Source of the DNA: Tyzzerella sp.
Lineage (GTDB): Bacteria > Bacillota > Clostridia > Lachnospirales > Lachnospiraceae
Direction: 5' to 3'
NCBI GenBank assembly: GCA_017410145.1
Contig: JAFQRJ010000029.1
Coordinates: 1 to 44,401, forward strand
Length of the DNA stretch: 44,401 nt
Positions within the stretch are counted from its first letter, which is position 1. Every line of letters begins with the position of its first letter. Made by a program: the position numbers and the translations under genes. Shown here piece by piece: positions 34,917 through 43,442 of the stretch. Under the pieces are notes generated by a model that saw nothing but the letters and a program-made list of their open reading frames with translations, did not search any database and was not told the origin of the DNA.

Positions 34917-35636
34917 GTGAAAATAGATATACATGCCCATGTCCTGCCCGGTGTAGACCATGGTGCAAGAGATTGGGAAATGTCTTTGAAGATGCTTGCA
35001 AAGAGTGCACGTTGCGGTGTAGATACGATTATTGCAACACCCCACTATCTGCCTTGGAAGAAAGAGGACATGGCAGAGACCATTCGGGAACTTTGCAAAG
35101 AAGCAGAAAAGAGATTGCAGGAAGCGTATGGTGTTTCTATGACAATCTATCCCGGAAATGAGGCATATTACAGTACAGAGACAGTGGAACTATTAAAAGC
35201 AGGTAAGATTCTTACAATGGCAGATAGTCGCTACGTGTTAATTGAGTTTGAACCTCAGGTTTCATATAGTACGCTTTGTAAGGCGGCAAGAGATTTGAGA
35301 TTTCATAGTTATCTTCCGATATTTGCACATGTGGAAAGATACCAGTGCTTAGAAAATATCGAAAGGTTAAAAGAATTAAAGGAAATGGGTGCATTGTTAC
35401 AAGTGAATGTAGGCTCATTTCAAGGTGGTTTATTCGATTTCCAGAGCAATAAAGTAAAAAAATGGTTAAAAAAAGGTTTTATTGACTTCGTGGCTTCGGA
35501 TATGCACGATATGGAGGAAAGGCCTCCATTGTCAAATGACAGATTGGAATGGTTTCAGACGAAATTGGATTCCAAATATCAAGATAAACTTTTATACGGT
35601 AATGCTCAGAATATTATAGACGGTATAAAAGAGTAA
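34917..35636 (+). CDS. CpsB/YwqE-type PHP tyrosine-protein phosphatase
   Basis: 239 residues with a GTG start behind GGATGG; no better ATG exists before the catalytic motif. The PHP metal site begins at once, KIDIHAHVLPGVDHGARDW, with further ligands in ATPHYLPW, GNEAYY, FAHVERYQ and ASDMHDMEERPP. CpsB-type enzymes are manganese-dependent phosphatases that remove phosphate from BY-kinase tyrosine tails. The partner kinase is two genes downstream, so this is the phosphatase of that switch. First gene of a six-gene unit. Confidence 0.92.
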   Translation: MKIDIHAHVLPGVDHGARDWEMSLKMLAKSARCGVDTIIATPHYLPWKKEDMAETIRELCKEAEKRLQEAYGVSMTIYPGNEAYYSTETVELLKAGKILTMADSRYVLIEFEPQVSYSTLCKAARDLRFHSYLPIFAHVERYQCLENIERLKELKEMGALLQVNVGSFQGGLFDFQSNKVKKWLKKGFIDFVASDMHDMEERPPLSNDRLEWFQTKLDSKYQDKLLYGNAQNIIDGIKE

Positions 35637-35650
35637 GAAAGGAAACGGGA

Positions 35651-36385
35651 ATGGAAAATAACAAAACATTTGAAGAAGAAATTGATTTAGTGTGGCTTGC
35701 CTACGCGCTACTAAAAAGAATATGGTTGATTCTTGCTGCAGCCGTTGTTACAGCAAGTCTTGTGGCAGGATACACACATTTAAAAATTGAACCTACATAT
35801 TCATCAACATCAACGATGCTTGTGTTGACAAAAGAGACTACATTGACATCTTTGACGGATTTACAGATCGGAAGTACACTTACCAAGGACTATTCTGTAC
35901 TTATTACCAGTCGTCCGGTATTGGAAAATGTAATTGAGAATCTTGGTTTGAAGATGGGACACAAGTCACTAAAAGGCAGAATCTCTGTTGACAACCCGGA
36001 AGATACTCGTTTACTTTTCATTACGGTTACAATGAATGACCCACAACAGGCAAAAGCAGTGGTTGACGAGTTGTCAATTGTGGCGTCTGAGTTTATCGGG
36101 GACAAGATGGAAGTTACTCCGCCTAAGATCATTGAACAAGGTGAGATGGGAAGCAAAAACGGTCCAAGCGTTTCAAAGAACGCGACGATGGGATTTTTGG
36201 CAGGAGCATTTTTGGTATGTGTAATTATTGTTGTTCTTGAACTTTTGAATGATACTATTCAAAAAGAAGACGATATTGAAAGATACTTAGGTGTTCCGAC
36301 ATTGGCAGTTATTCCTGAAAAAAATAACACACCAAAGAAAGAAGACAGTTCAAAAAAAGTGAGTTTAAAAGGAAAGGCGAAGTAA
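35651..36385 (+). CDS. CpsC/Wzz-type chain-length determinant and kinase activator
   Basis: 244 residues, ATG behind GAAAGGAAACGGG. Two transmembrane helices (about 22-42 and 178-202) enclose an extracellular Wzz-type domain; the helix-flanking EIDLVWLAYALLKRIW is typical. The cytoplasmic C-terminal tail after TM2 (NDTIQKEDDIERYLGVPTLA) is the region that activates the BY-kinase. It forms a two-part tyrosine kinase with the next gene, 3 bp downstream. Confidence 0.9.
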   Translation: MENNKTFEEEIDLVWLAYALLKRIWLILAAAVVTASLVAGYTHLKIEPTYSSTSTMLVLTKETTLTSLTDLQIGSTLTKDYSVLITSRPVLENVIENLGLKMGHKSLKGRISVDNPEDTRLLFITVTMNDPQQAKAVVDELSIVASEFIGDKMEVTPPKIIEQGEMGSKNGPSVSKNATMGFLAGAFLVCVIIVVLELLNDTIQKEDDIERYLGVPTLAVIPEKNNTPKKEDSSKKVSLKGKAK

Positions 36386-36388
36386 GAC

Positions 36389-37123
36389 ATGGCATATAAG
36401 AGTATTACATTAACAGACAGTAATCCTGGAGATTATTTTTACGATGAGGCCATGAAAACCTTACGTACAAATGTACAATTTTCAGGAAAAAATAATAAGG
36501 TTATTTTATTGACCAGTGGGCATGGAAATGAAGGGAAAAGTGATATCAGCTTTAACTTGGCTGTTGAACTTGGAAAAGCCGGAAAAAAGGTGCTTCTGAT
36601 TGATGCCGATATACGTAAATCTGTATACAAAGAACGTTACAATATACAAGAAGAAACAAAAGGACTTTCACAATATCTCAGCGGACAGGTTGAACAAATT
36701 GATGAAGTTGTTTGTAAGACAAATTATGAGAATGTATATATGATTTTGGCAGGACCATATGCACCAAATCCTACAGAAATGCTAGGGGATGAGTTGTTTG
36801 GTCAATTGCTGAAAGCTGCTAAACAAGTATTCCAATATGTAATCATAGATACACCGCCACTTGGTATCGTAGTTGATGCTGCAGTTATCGGCCAGTATTG
36901 TGACGGAGCTATTATTGTAGTTGAAAAAGATTCTACCAGTTACCGCTTGTGCCAAAAAGTAAAAACGCAACTCGAAAAAAGTGGTTGTAAGATTCTCGGT
37001 GCGGTGCTTAATAAGGTAAATCATGGCGGCAAAGGATATTATGGCGGCAAATATGGTAGATATAGCAAGTATGGTAAATACGGTGAATATGGAAGTGGGT
37101 ATATTAACCCAGAAAAGAAATAA
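36389..37123 (+). CDS. CpsD-type bacterial tyrosine kinase
   Basis: 244 residues. BY-kinase motifs: Walker A SGHGNEGKS (43-51), Walker A' LLIDADIRKS (69-78), and Walker B VIIDTPPLG. The C-terminus is an autophosphorylation tail with about ten tyrosines in roughly 25 residues, built of KYG/RYS/EYG steps after GGKGYYGG. It phosphorylates its own tail when bound to CpsC, and CpsB resets it. In other bacteria this controls capsule or exopolysaccharide export, but no polysaccharide genes are in this operon. Confidence 0.93.
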   Translation: MAYKSITLTDSNPGDYFYDEAMKTLRTNVQFSGKNNKVILLTSGHGNEGKSDISFNLAVELGKAGKKVLLIDADIRKSVYKERYNIQEETKGLSQYLSGQVEQIDEVVCKTNYENVYMILAGPYAPNPTEMLGDELFGQLLKAAKQVFQYVIIDTPPLGIVVDAAVIGQYCDGAIIVVEKDSTSYRLCQKVKTQLEKSGCKILGAVLNKVNHGGKGYYGGKYGRYSKYGKYGEYGSGYINPEKK

Positions 37124-37129
37124 TACACT

Positions 37130-38113
37130 ATGAATAGAAAGAAAAAAATCATTTTTATTATTATATGCCTTCTTGTTTTCCTGGTAGGTATTATCGCCTT
37201 CCGGTTTCTGCGTGATAAGGACGATACATATTCTACGGAATATACGGAAAGCGGACGGGAAAATGCTGTCGTGTACGATGGGAAATCTTACCAGTATAAT
37301 GAACATCTAAGTAATTACCTGTTCATGGGTATTGATACCAGAGAGACAGTGGAAGGTGAGCATGCACGTGCTGAGAATGGCCGTGCAGATGCGATTTATC
37401 TGTTGTCTTATGACCGTGTCAAAAAAACGGTAAAAAGCATAGCTATACCTCGTGACACGATTGCAAATATTCATGTGTATGCCGCAGATGGCACAGACCT
37501 TGGCATGACAAAAGACCATATTAATATGCAGTATTTGTATGGAGATGGAAAAACAAAAAGTTGTCAATTGATGAAGGAGAGCATATCTACTTTATTATAT
37601 GGCATTCCGATTCAGGGGTACTGTGCTTTGAATATGGATGGGATACCGGAAGCAGTTAAAGTACTTGGTGGAGTAAACTTAATAGTACCTGATAAGACAT
37701 TGGAGAAGGTTAATCCCAAATTCAAGGAAGGTGCAGAAGTAACCATAACAGAAGTGGATGCAGAACAGTTTGTTCGCTATCGAGATACACAGCAGTCTCA
37801 AAGTGCCATGGACCGTATGAATCGTCAGAAGGTATTTATGGAAGCATTTGTGGATACCGCAAAGAAGCAAGCAGTTAATGATGCAGGATTGGTAGTTAAC
37901 CTGTACAACGGTGTAAAACCATATATGGTTACCAACATGGGCACTGATTTGTTTGCACAACTTCTGGAAGCCACCTACGATAATGATAATAAAATTACAG
38001 ATATTCCGGGAGAAAAGGTTGACGGAATTGATTTTGACGAGTATCATATAAGTGAGACGCAATTACATGAATTAATACTTCAAATGTTTTATCAAGAATT
38101 GCAGGATAATTAG
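37130..38113 (+). CDS. LytR-CpsA-Psr (LCP) family cell-wall transferase
   Basis: 327 residues; ATG 6 bp after the kinase gene, without a strong ribosome binding site, so coupling is likely. One N-terminal membrane anchor (about 5-25) and an extracellular LCP domain: FMGIDTRE, GRADAIYLLSYD, VKSIAIPRDT, and YCALNMDGIPEAV, VRYRDTQQSQSAMDRMNRQ. LCP enzymes attach lipid-linked glycans (teichoic acid, capsule) to peptidoglycan. Its placement behind the CpsBCD switch and before a sortase points to cell-wall attachment of a glycopolymer together with a protein. Confidence 0.92.
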   Translation: MNRKKKIIFIIICLLVFLVGIIAFRFLRDKDDTYSTEYTESGRENAVVYDGKSYQYNEHLSNYLFMGIDTRETVEGEHARAENGRADAIYLLSYDRVKKTVKSIAIPRDTIANIHVYAADGTDLGMTKDHINMQYLYGDGKTKSCQLMKESISTLLYGIPIQGYCALNMDGIPEAVKVLGGVNLIVPDKTLEKVNPKFKEGAEVTITEVDAEQFVRYRDTQQSQSAMDRMNRQKVFMEAFVDTAKKQAVNDAGLVVNLYNGVKPYMVTNMGTDLFAQLLEATYDNDNKITDIPGEKVDGIDFDEYHISETQLHELILQMFYQELQDN

Positions 38114-38115
38114 TT

Positions 38116-38877
38116 ATGAGAAGAAAGATTTTAATTGCAATCGGAATTATTCTAATCATCCTAGGATTGATTTTTGGATGCATTGGTTTTTATAAATATT
38201 ATTCTGAAAAGAAAGCAGGAGAAGTTTATGAAGATTTGAAGGTCGAGTTTGATATGGCACCCTTGATAGATGTGCCGCAGATGGATGTTGAGGAGTTAGA
38301 GATTCCGATTGACTTTGCAAATCTTAAAAGCCAGTATCCAGATGTCTACGCGTGGATTACGATTCCGGGAACAAGGATTGACTATCCTATCGTACAGCAT
38401 GGGAGTGATAATGGCTACTATCTGAATCATACCGTAGATGGGCGCAAGCGAGTAGAAGGAGCTATTTACACGGAGAACTATAACAGCAAAGATTTCAGTG
38501 ATCCCAATACTTTGATATATGGACATAACATGAAGAATGGTTCCATGTTCAAAGGATTACATAAATACAGAGATAAAAAATATATGTCAGAGCACGATGA
38601 AGTTATTATATATCAAGAAGGAAGAATCCTTCGATATAAAATATTTGCTGCATATGTATATGACAGCAGACACATTATGCAAAGCTTTGACTTTACTGAT
38701 GAAAATATTTTTCGTTCATATTTAAATTCTGTTTTGACAAAAAAGGATATGAGTAGTAATATAGATACAACGATAGATATTACAACGGATGATAAGATTA
38801 TTACATTATCCACATGTAATAATAATGATGCTCAGAGATATCTAGTACAGGCAGTACTATTATCTATACAAGAATAA
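38116..38877 (+). CDS. Class B sortase
   Basis: 253 residues, ATG 3 bp after the LCP gene. N-terminal anchor (about 5-28), then the sortase barrel with DVYAWITIPGTRIDYPIVQ, H137 in YGHNM, C234 in TLSTC and R241 in AQRYLVQ: the full catalytic triad. The string of short helices between the strands is class B-like. Sortases cut a C-terminal sorting motif and join the protein to peptidoglycan. The next gene encodes a likely substrate. Confidence 0.92.
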   Translation: MRRKILIAIGIILIILGLIFGCIGFYKYYSEKKAGEVYEDLKVEFDMAPLIDVPQMDVEELEIPIDFANLKSQYPDVYAWITIPGTRIDYPIVQHGSDNGYYLNHTVDGRKRVEGAIYTENYNSKDFSDPNTLIYGHNMKNGSMFKGLHKYRDKKYMSEHDEVIIYQEGRILRYKIFAAYVYDSRHIMQSFDFTDENIFRSYLNSVLTKKDMSSNIDTTIDITTDDKIITLSTCNNNDAQRYLVQAVLLSIQE

Positions 38878-38895
38878 GAAAGGAAAGAGGTTGAC

Positions 38896-39495
38896 ATGAA
38901 AAAGAGAGTTTTAGCAGGAATTATGATGGCGGTTATGATGATGGCTTCTGTAATGAGCGTATCAGCAGCTAAGAGTAAATCTGATGAGGTTACTGCAACT
39001 GGAACCAGTGCAAATACTCACGAAACAGATTTAATATTTGATGTGGATGATTCAGTTAAAAAAGTAATTGCTGAGATCAACGATGGTAAACTTACATCAC
39101 TTAGCGCAGATATCCAAAAGAAATTAACTGGTAAAAAGTTGGTAGCAGAAGTTGTTGACTTACAACACAAAGATGCTACTGCAACATGTAACCACGAAGT
39201 GGAATTAACAGTGACACCGTTAACAGACAAATGTAGTGGTGTTGTAATTCTTCACTATAACAAAGTGGCTGGCGCATGGGAAATCATCGAACCAATCAGC
39301 GTTAAAGGCGATGTAATCGTAGCTAAGTTTGACAACTTATCACCGGTTGCTGTTTTTGCTAAGGTTGCAACAGGTGGTTCTACAGGAACATCTCCATCAA
39401 CAGTTGGCACATCTTCAACATGGATGCTTTGGGTAGCAGTAGCAATTGTTGCTCTTGGTACTGGTGTTGTTGCAACTCAAAAGAAAAGCCGTTAA
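38896..39495 (+). CDS. Secreted protein with C-terminal sorting signal, probable substrate of the adjacent sortase
   Basis: 199 residues, ATG behind AGAAAGGAAAGAGG. Signal peptide 1-24 (cleavage near SVSA-A), a single beta-rich domain (about 43-157) with two cysteines (98 and 113), a Thr/Ser/Gly linker, then SPSTVG (166-171), a hydrophobic stretch (175-193) and KKSR: the layout of a sortase substrate. The motif is close to the SPxTG or NPxT types used by class B sortases in clostridia but has an extra Val before Gly. No named domain is recognised. It ends the CpsB-to-sortase operon. Confidence 0.82.
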   Translation: MKKRVLAGIMMAVMMMASVMSVSAAKSKSDEVTATGTSANTHETDLIFDVDDSVKKVIAEINDGKLTSLSADIQKKLTGKKLVAEVVDLQHKDATATCNHEVELTVTPLTDKCSGVVILHYNKVAGAWEIIEPISVKGDVIVAKFDNLSPVAVFAKVATGGSTGTSPSTVGTSSTWMLWVAVAIVALGTGVVATQKKSR

Positions 39496-39524
39496 TAATT
39501 CATTGACATATGAATAAATAAAAG

Positions 39525-39557
39525 AAAACCTTGTCGTATCGCGAACGACAAGGTTTT
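39525..39557. terminator. Bidirectional terminator between the sortase-substrate and methyltransferase genes
   Basis: Thirteen-base perfect stem AAAACCTTGTCGT / ACGACAAGGTTTT with a 7-base loop, T-run on each strand. It serves both convergent genes. Confidence 0.92.
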
Positions 39558-39562
39558 TTAAA

Positions 39563-40426
39563 TTAGTGGTTCATTTCCCATCTTCCTGATGCTCCACAAG
39601 GCAACACCAGTCCATTCTCAGATACAGGAAGTCCGATTTCCTGCGAATCTACAGTTCCATTAAATCTCTTCAACTCTGTAGCCAGCATATAGGTTAATAC
39701 TGCAGGTGCAAGACCTGTTGTGTAGGAGTTAATCAAGAAGAAGAGTGGTTCATCTGATAAAATCTTTGTACAGAGTTTAATCAGTGGATGAATCATGTCT
39801 TCGATTTTCCAAATCTCACCTTTTGGACCACGACCATAGGATGGTGGGTCCATGATAATCGCATCGTATTTATTTCCGCGACGGATTTCCCGTTCTACAA
39901 ATTTTACACAGTCATCCACAAGCCAACGGATTGGTGCTTCGGATAATCCGGAAGAGGCAGCATTTTCTTTTGCCCAGCCCACCATACCTTTTGATGCGTC
40001 CACGTGAGTTACATTTGCGCCTGCAGCAGCTGCTGCAAGTGTGGCACCGCCTGTGTAAGCAAACAGGTTCAAGACTTTGATTGGTCGTCCGGCATTTTTG
40101 ATTTTTTCAGAAAACCAGTCCCAGTTCGTAGCTTGCTCTGGGAAGAGTCCGGTGTGTTTGAAACTAAATGGTTTTAAATTAAATGTCAGGCTTTTGTAAT
40201 GGATTTGCCATTGTTCCGGCAAGTCAAAGAACTCCCATTCCCCACCGCCTTTTTTGCTGCGATGGTAGTGACCATTCATATTTCTCCAGCCCTTGTGTGT
40301 TTTCTTTGTATCCCAAATCACCTGAGGGTCCGGTCTTACCAAAAGGTAATCGCCCCAGCGTTCTAATTTTTCTCCATTGGAAGTGTCGATTACTTCGTAA
40401 TCCTTCCAACCATCTGCTATCCACAT
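39563..40426 (-). CDS. SAM-dependent rRNA-type methyltransferase (RlmI/RlmK-like)
   Basis: 287 residues, ATG behind AAGGAAGGATTT. An N-terminal beta region (about 1-85) rich in Trp and Lys may bind RNA; a Rossmann methyltransferase core follows with VLNLFAYTGGATLAAAAAG (motif I), the acidic VDAS and DAIIMDPPSYGRG (motif IV). It resembles the catalytic half of RlmI/RlmK 23S rRNA methyltransferases without their PUA domain. The target base is not predictable. It lies 31 bp behind proA and is probably in the same transcript. Confidence 0.82.
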   Translation of the reverse strand: MWIADGWKDYEVIDTSNGEKLERWGDYLLVRPDPQVIWDTKKTHKGWRNMNGHYHRSKKGGGEWEFFDLPEQWQIHYKSLTFNLKPFSFKHTGLFPEQATNWDWFSEKIKNAGRPIKVLNLFAYTGGATLAAAAAGANVTHVDASKGMVGWAKENAASSGLSEAPIRWLVDDCVKFVEREIRRGNKYDAIIMDPPSYGRGPKGEIWKIEDMIHPLIKLCTKILSDEPLFFLINSYTTGLAPAVLTYMLATELKRFNGTVDSQEIGLPVSENGLVLPCGASGRWEMNH

Positions 40427-40457
40427 AATTAAATCCTTCCTTATATATAGAACATTG

Positions 40458-41699
40458 TTATCGTGTCTGCCCGTTGCCGCGAATGATGTATTTGTACGTA
40501 TTCATTTCGCAAAGCCCCATTGGTCCTCTCGCGTGTATCTTCTGTGTAGAGATACCAATTTCGCATCCCAGTCCAAATTCTCCACCGTCTGTAAAGCGAG
40601 TAGAAGCATTTACATATACGGCAGCACTGTCAACCATCTGCGTAAAGTAAGCAGCATTTGCGTCCGTTTGTGTCACAATGGACTCGCTGTGATGGGTAGA
40701 ATGCTTTGCAATGTGGGAAACTGCTTCTTTCACATCCTCCACCACTTTCACTGCAAGGATATAATTTAAAAATTCTGTATCAAAATCTGTTTCGCCAGCA
40801 GGTGTACCATCAATGATTTCCTGAGCGGTTTCATCAAGACGGAGTTCACAAACCGGTTTACCTTCCGCAGGATTCGAAAGACGTTCCTTTAATAAAGGAA
40901 GAAATTCATTGGCAATCTTTTTGCTTACAAGGCAAACCTCTGCGGCATTACATACGGAAGGCCGACTCATTTTTGCGTTTTCTACTATTTGAATAGCTGT
41001 TTCTATATCAGCAGATTCATCTACATAAATGTGACAAATACCGGTACCTGTTTCAATACAAGGAACGGTAGCGTTTTCTACGCAGGCACGAATCAGTCCG
41101 GCACCTCCGCGAGGGATTAATAAATCTACCTTTCCGGCAGCGGTCATAAGCGCAGTTGCTTCGCTGCGGTCTGTGTTAGAAGGCATTCCTACAAGGTCGG
41201 CAGGAAGTCCTGCTTTTGCGAGACCTTCTTTTAACGCATTTACAATTGCCATAGAGGAGCGGAATGCTTCCTTGCCACCGCGCAAGATGCATACGTTACC
41301 ACTCTTAATCAGAAGGGCGGCAGCATCAGAAGTTACATTTGGTCGGCTTTCATAAATGACTGCGACCACACCGATTGGTACGGAAATCTTTTCTAGCTCC
41401 AGACCGTTATAAAGAGTTCTTGTTTCTAATACGCGTCCCACCGGATCCGGTAAATTACAGACATCAGTAATACCTTTTGCCATTGCTTTGATACGAGCTT
41501 CGTCTAATTTCAATCGGTCAGCCATCACACCGTCACCGTAAGCTGCGAGGTCTTCTTTGTTCGCTTTTAAAATTTCATCTGTATGTGCAATGAGGCTTTC
41601 AGCCATAGACTGAAGACCTTTATTCTTAGCGTCTTCACTTAAGGATGCTGCAATTGGCTTCACTGTTAAGGCAGCATCTAAGAGTTCATGAACTGTCAT
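40458..41699 (-). CDS. proA: Glutamate-5-semialdehyde dehydrogenase (gamma-glutamyl phosphate reductase)
   Basis: 413 residues; ATG 41699 preferred because AAAGGA is 8 bp upstream, whereas the ATG three codons earlier touches that site and overlaps the proB stop. The aldehyde-dehydrogenase fold shows VIYESRPNVTSDAAALLIKSGN, CILRGGKEA, IPRGGAGLI, the catalytic cysteine in SRPSVCNAAE and LGCEIGISTQKIHARGPMGL at the end. It reduces glutamyl phosphate to the semialdehyde in proline synthesis and works with proB immediately upstream. Confidence 0.96.
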   Translation of the reverse strand: MTVHELLDAALTVKPIAASLSEDAKNKGLQSMAESLIAHTDEILKANKEDLAAYGDGVMADRLKLDEARIKAMAKGITDVCNLPDPVGRVLETRTLYNGLELEKISVPIGVVAVIYESRPNVTSDAAALLIKSGNVCILRGGKEAFRSSMAIVNALKEGLAKAGLPADLVGMPSNTDRSEATALMTAAGKVDLLIPRGGAGLIRACVENATVPCIETGTGICHIYVDESADIETAIQIVENAKMSRPSVCNAAEVCLVSKKIANEFLPLLKERLSNPAEGKPVCELRLDETAQEIIDGTPAGETDFDTEFLNYILAVKVVEDVKEAVSHIAKHSTHHSESIVTQTDANAAYFTQMVDSAAVYVNASTRFTDGGEFGLGCEIGISTQKIHARGPMGLCEMNTYKYIIRGNGQTR

Positions 41700-41704
41700 A
41701 TGAA

Positions 41705-42472
41705 TCATCCTTTCTTTGTAAAACGTGTTCCGACGGATTTTCCATCAAAAATATCGTAGAGAACTTCCGGGTCACTTCCATTTGCAATAATCATGTCGAT
41801 TCCTGCATCCATGCAAATCTGTGCAGCATGAAGCTTGGTTATCATACCGCCGGTACCACGTGAAGTTCCGGCTGCACCAGCAAGTTTCATAATGTCTTCG
41901 CTGATTTCATTTACCGTTGGAATGAGAGCAGCATCAGCATCTTTATGAGGGTCTGCTGTATATAGACCATCAATATCTGAAAGCAAAATTAATAAGTCTG
42001 CATTGGCACTTGTGGCAATGATAGCAGATAGGGTGTCGTTGTCTCCTACCTTGATTTCTGAAGTGGCAATGGTATCATTCTCATTTATAATAGGAAGAAC
42101 TCCGAATTCAAGTAGTCTATTTAAGGTGTTATCAAAGTTTGTGTGTCGTTCTTCATTTTCAAAATCAGCACCGGTCATTAACATCTGAGCAACTGTGTGA
42201 TTGTACTCTTGAAACAACTTGTCATAGGTGTACATCAACTCGCATTGGCCGATGGCAGCACAAGCTTGTTTGGAAGGAATGTCTTGTGGCTTCTCTGTTA
42301 GCCCAAGTTTGCCAACACCCATGGCAATAGCACCGGATGATACAAAGATAATATCCAATCCTGAATTTTTTAAATCGGAAATCACCTTGCAAAGATTCTC
42401 GATTCTTCTTATATTAATATTACCATTTTGATGAGTCAGCGTAGAAGTGCCGACTTTAATTACAACACGCAT
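41705..42472 (-). CDS. proB: Glutamate 5-kinase, kinase domain only
   Basis: 255 residues, ATG behind TAGGAGGTAG. Amino-acid kinase fold: VVIKVGTSTLT, FVSSGAIAMG, INENDTIA, GDNDTLSAI, LLSDIDGLY and GTGGMITKLHAA. It phosphorylates glutamate as the first step of proline synthesis. The C-terminal PUA domain of the E. coli enzyme (367 residues) is absent, as in several Firmicutes forms. The stop is within 6 bp of the proA start. Confidence 0.95.
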   Translation of the reverse strand: MRVVIKVGTSTLTHQNGNINIRRIENLCKVISDLKNSGLDIIFVSSGAIAMGVGKLGLTEKPQDIPSKQACAAIGQCELMYTYDKLFQEYNHTVAQMLMTGADFENEERHTNFDNTLNRLLEFGVLPIINENDTIATSEIKVGDNDTLSAIIATSANADLLILLSDIDGLYTADPHKDADAALIPTVNEISEDIMKLAGAAGTSRGTGGMITKLHAAQICMDAGIDMIIANGSDPEVLYDIFDGKSVGTRFTKKG

Positions 42473-42518
42473 TGTACTACCTCCTAAAGAAGAGTTTCTT
42501 TTGTTTTACTTGAAAAAG

Positions 42519-42547
42519 AGTATACTATAAGGAAGGTTTTTGCGCAA
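42519..42547 (-). promoter_or_regulatory. Promoter of the proBA operon
   Basis: Read on the minus strand: TTGCGC (plus 42542-42547), 17 bp, TATACT (plus 42519-42524), with the proB ATG about 47 bases further on. Confidence 0.6.
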
Positions 42548-42773
42548 GTGATTAGGGGATTGTTTGGGAAAAGGAATTGTGCATTTGGGTGTTTACGGTA
42601 TAGATAAACAAAAATACACATTGCACCGTAATTGACCAAAAGAACGAAATTAAACCCAACAAGACTACGGCGCAACATACCAAAAACAAGATTTGCACCG
42701 TAGATGAAAAATCACCATAAAGAAGTGCGAAAAAATATGCGAAAAAATATTTAAAAAAAACTAAAAAAAGTGC

Positions 42774-42802
42774 TTGCATTATGGATTTCTTTCCTGTATA
42801 AT
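42774..42802 (+). promoter_or_regulatory. Promoter of the S10 ribosomal protein operon
   Basis: TTGCAT (42774-42779), 17 bp, TATAAT (42797-42802), preceded by a long A-tract (42740-42770) like an UP element. The stretch from 42548 to 42740 upstream shows no supported gene. Confidence 0.85.
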
Positions 42803-42808
42803 AAAAAA

Positions 42809-43015
42809 GCTGTGACAAGATAGCGATGAAGCGAGAGGTTGCTACCCACCGTGGTAGGTATTCCGTGGAGCGAATGTCAAGTTAGGAAACTGGCGACAAG
42901 TCACTGTACGAATCTATAACAGCCGATGAGAAACGGTAACAACGTGTGAGTACTCACGACACACACGGGAGAGTGTACAGTCACCACTTGTCGTACTAAA
43001 ACCCAAGTACGAAAA
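42809..43015 (+). ncRNA. Structured leader of the S10 operon (ribosomal protein leader, S10-Clostridia-like)
   Basis: About 200 transcribed bases between the promoter and rpsJ. GCTGT (42809-42813) can close with ACAGC (42919-42923) around a region holding GAAGCGAGAGGTTGC, CCACCGTGGTAGG and AACTGGCGACAAG. A second part has GTGTGAGTACTCACGACACAC and a GTCGTACT / AAGTACGA hairpin directly before the ribosome binding site AAAAGGAGG. Such leaders are bound by a ribosomal protein of the operon to repress it. The link to the named Rfam family is from memory of its context and not verified. Confidence 0.6.
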
Positions 43016-43031
43016 GGAGGCGGCTTTTTTT

Positions 43032-43349
43032 ATGGCAAGTCAAGTAATGAGAATTACACTGAAAGCGTATGAACATCAATTAGTTGATGCGAGCGCAAAG
43101 AAAATCATCGAAACTGTAAAGAAAACAGGATCACAAGTAAGTGGACCAGTACCACTTCCAACAAAGAAGGAAGTTGTAACAATCTTAAGAGCGGTTCATA
43201 AATACAAAGATTCTCGTGAACAGTTCGAACAAAGAACTCATAAAAGACTCATTGATATCATTGCTCCAACACAAAAGACTGTTGATGCATTATCAAGATT
43301 AGAGATGCCAGCAGGTGTTTACATTGATATCAAAATGAAAAACAAATAA
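43032..43349 (+). CDS. rpsJ: 30S ribosomal protein S10
   Basis: 105 residues, standard uS10 length, ATG behind [32 protein letters not shown], the loop [17 protein letters not shown] and [14 protein letters not shown] are diagnostic. Besides its ribosomal role, S10 (NusE) partners NusB in transcription antitermination. First gene of the S10 operon. Confidence 0.98.
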   Translation: MASQVMRITLKAYEHQLVDASAKKIIETVKKTGSQVSGPVPLPTKKEVVTILRAVHKYKDSREQFEQRTHKRLIDIIAPTQKTVDALSRLEMPAGVYIDIKMKNK

Positions 43350-43442
43350 GAGTTCAGGTAACTAATTAACAGACAGTAAGAATCCTATAATTTAGGATGA
43401 ACACAGGATGTGTTCCGCTGTAAATCACAGGAGGTAGTAATA

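Noticed and set aside
42484-42818. Minus-strand hydrophobic frames upstream of the S10 operon (up to 88 codons)
   Set aside because: They overlap the S10 and proBA promoters and an A-tract whose complement codes for Phe-rich nonsense; there is no ribosome binding site.
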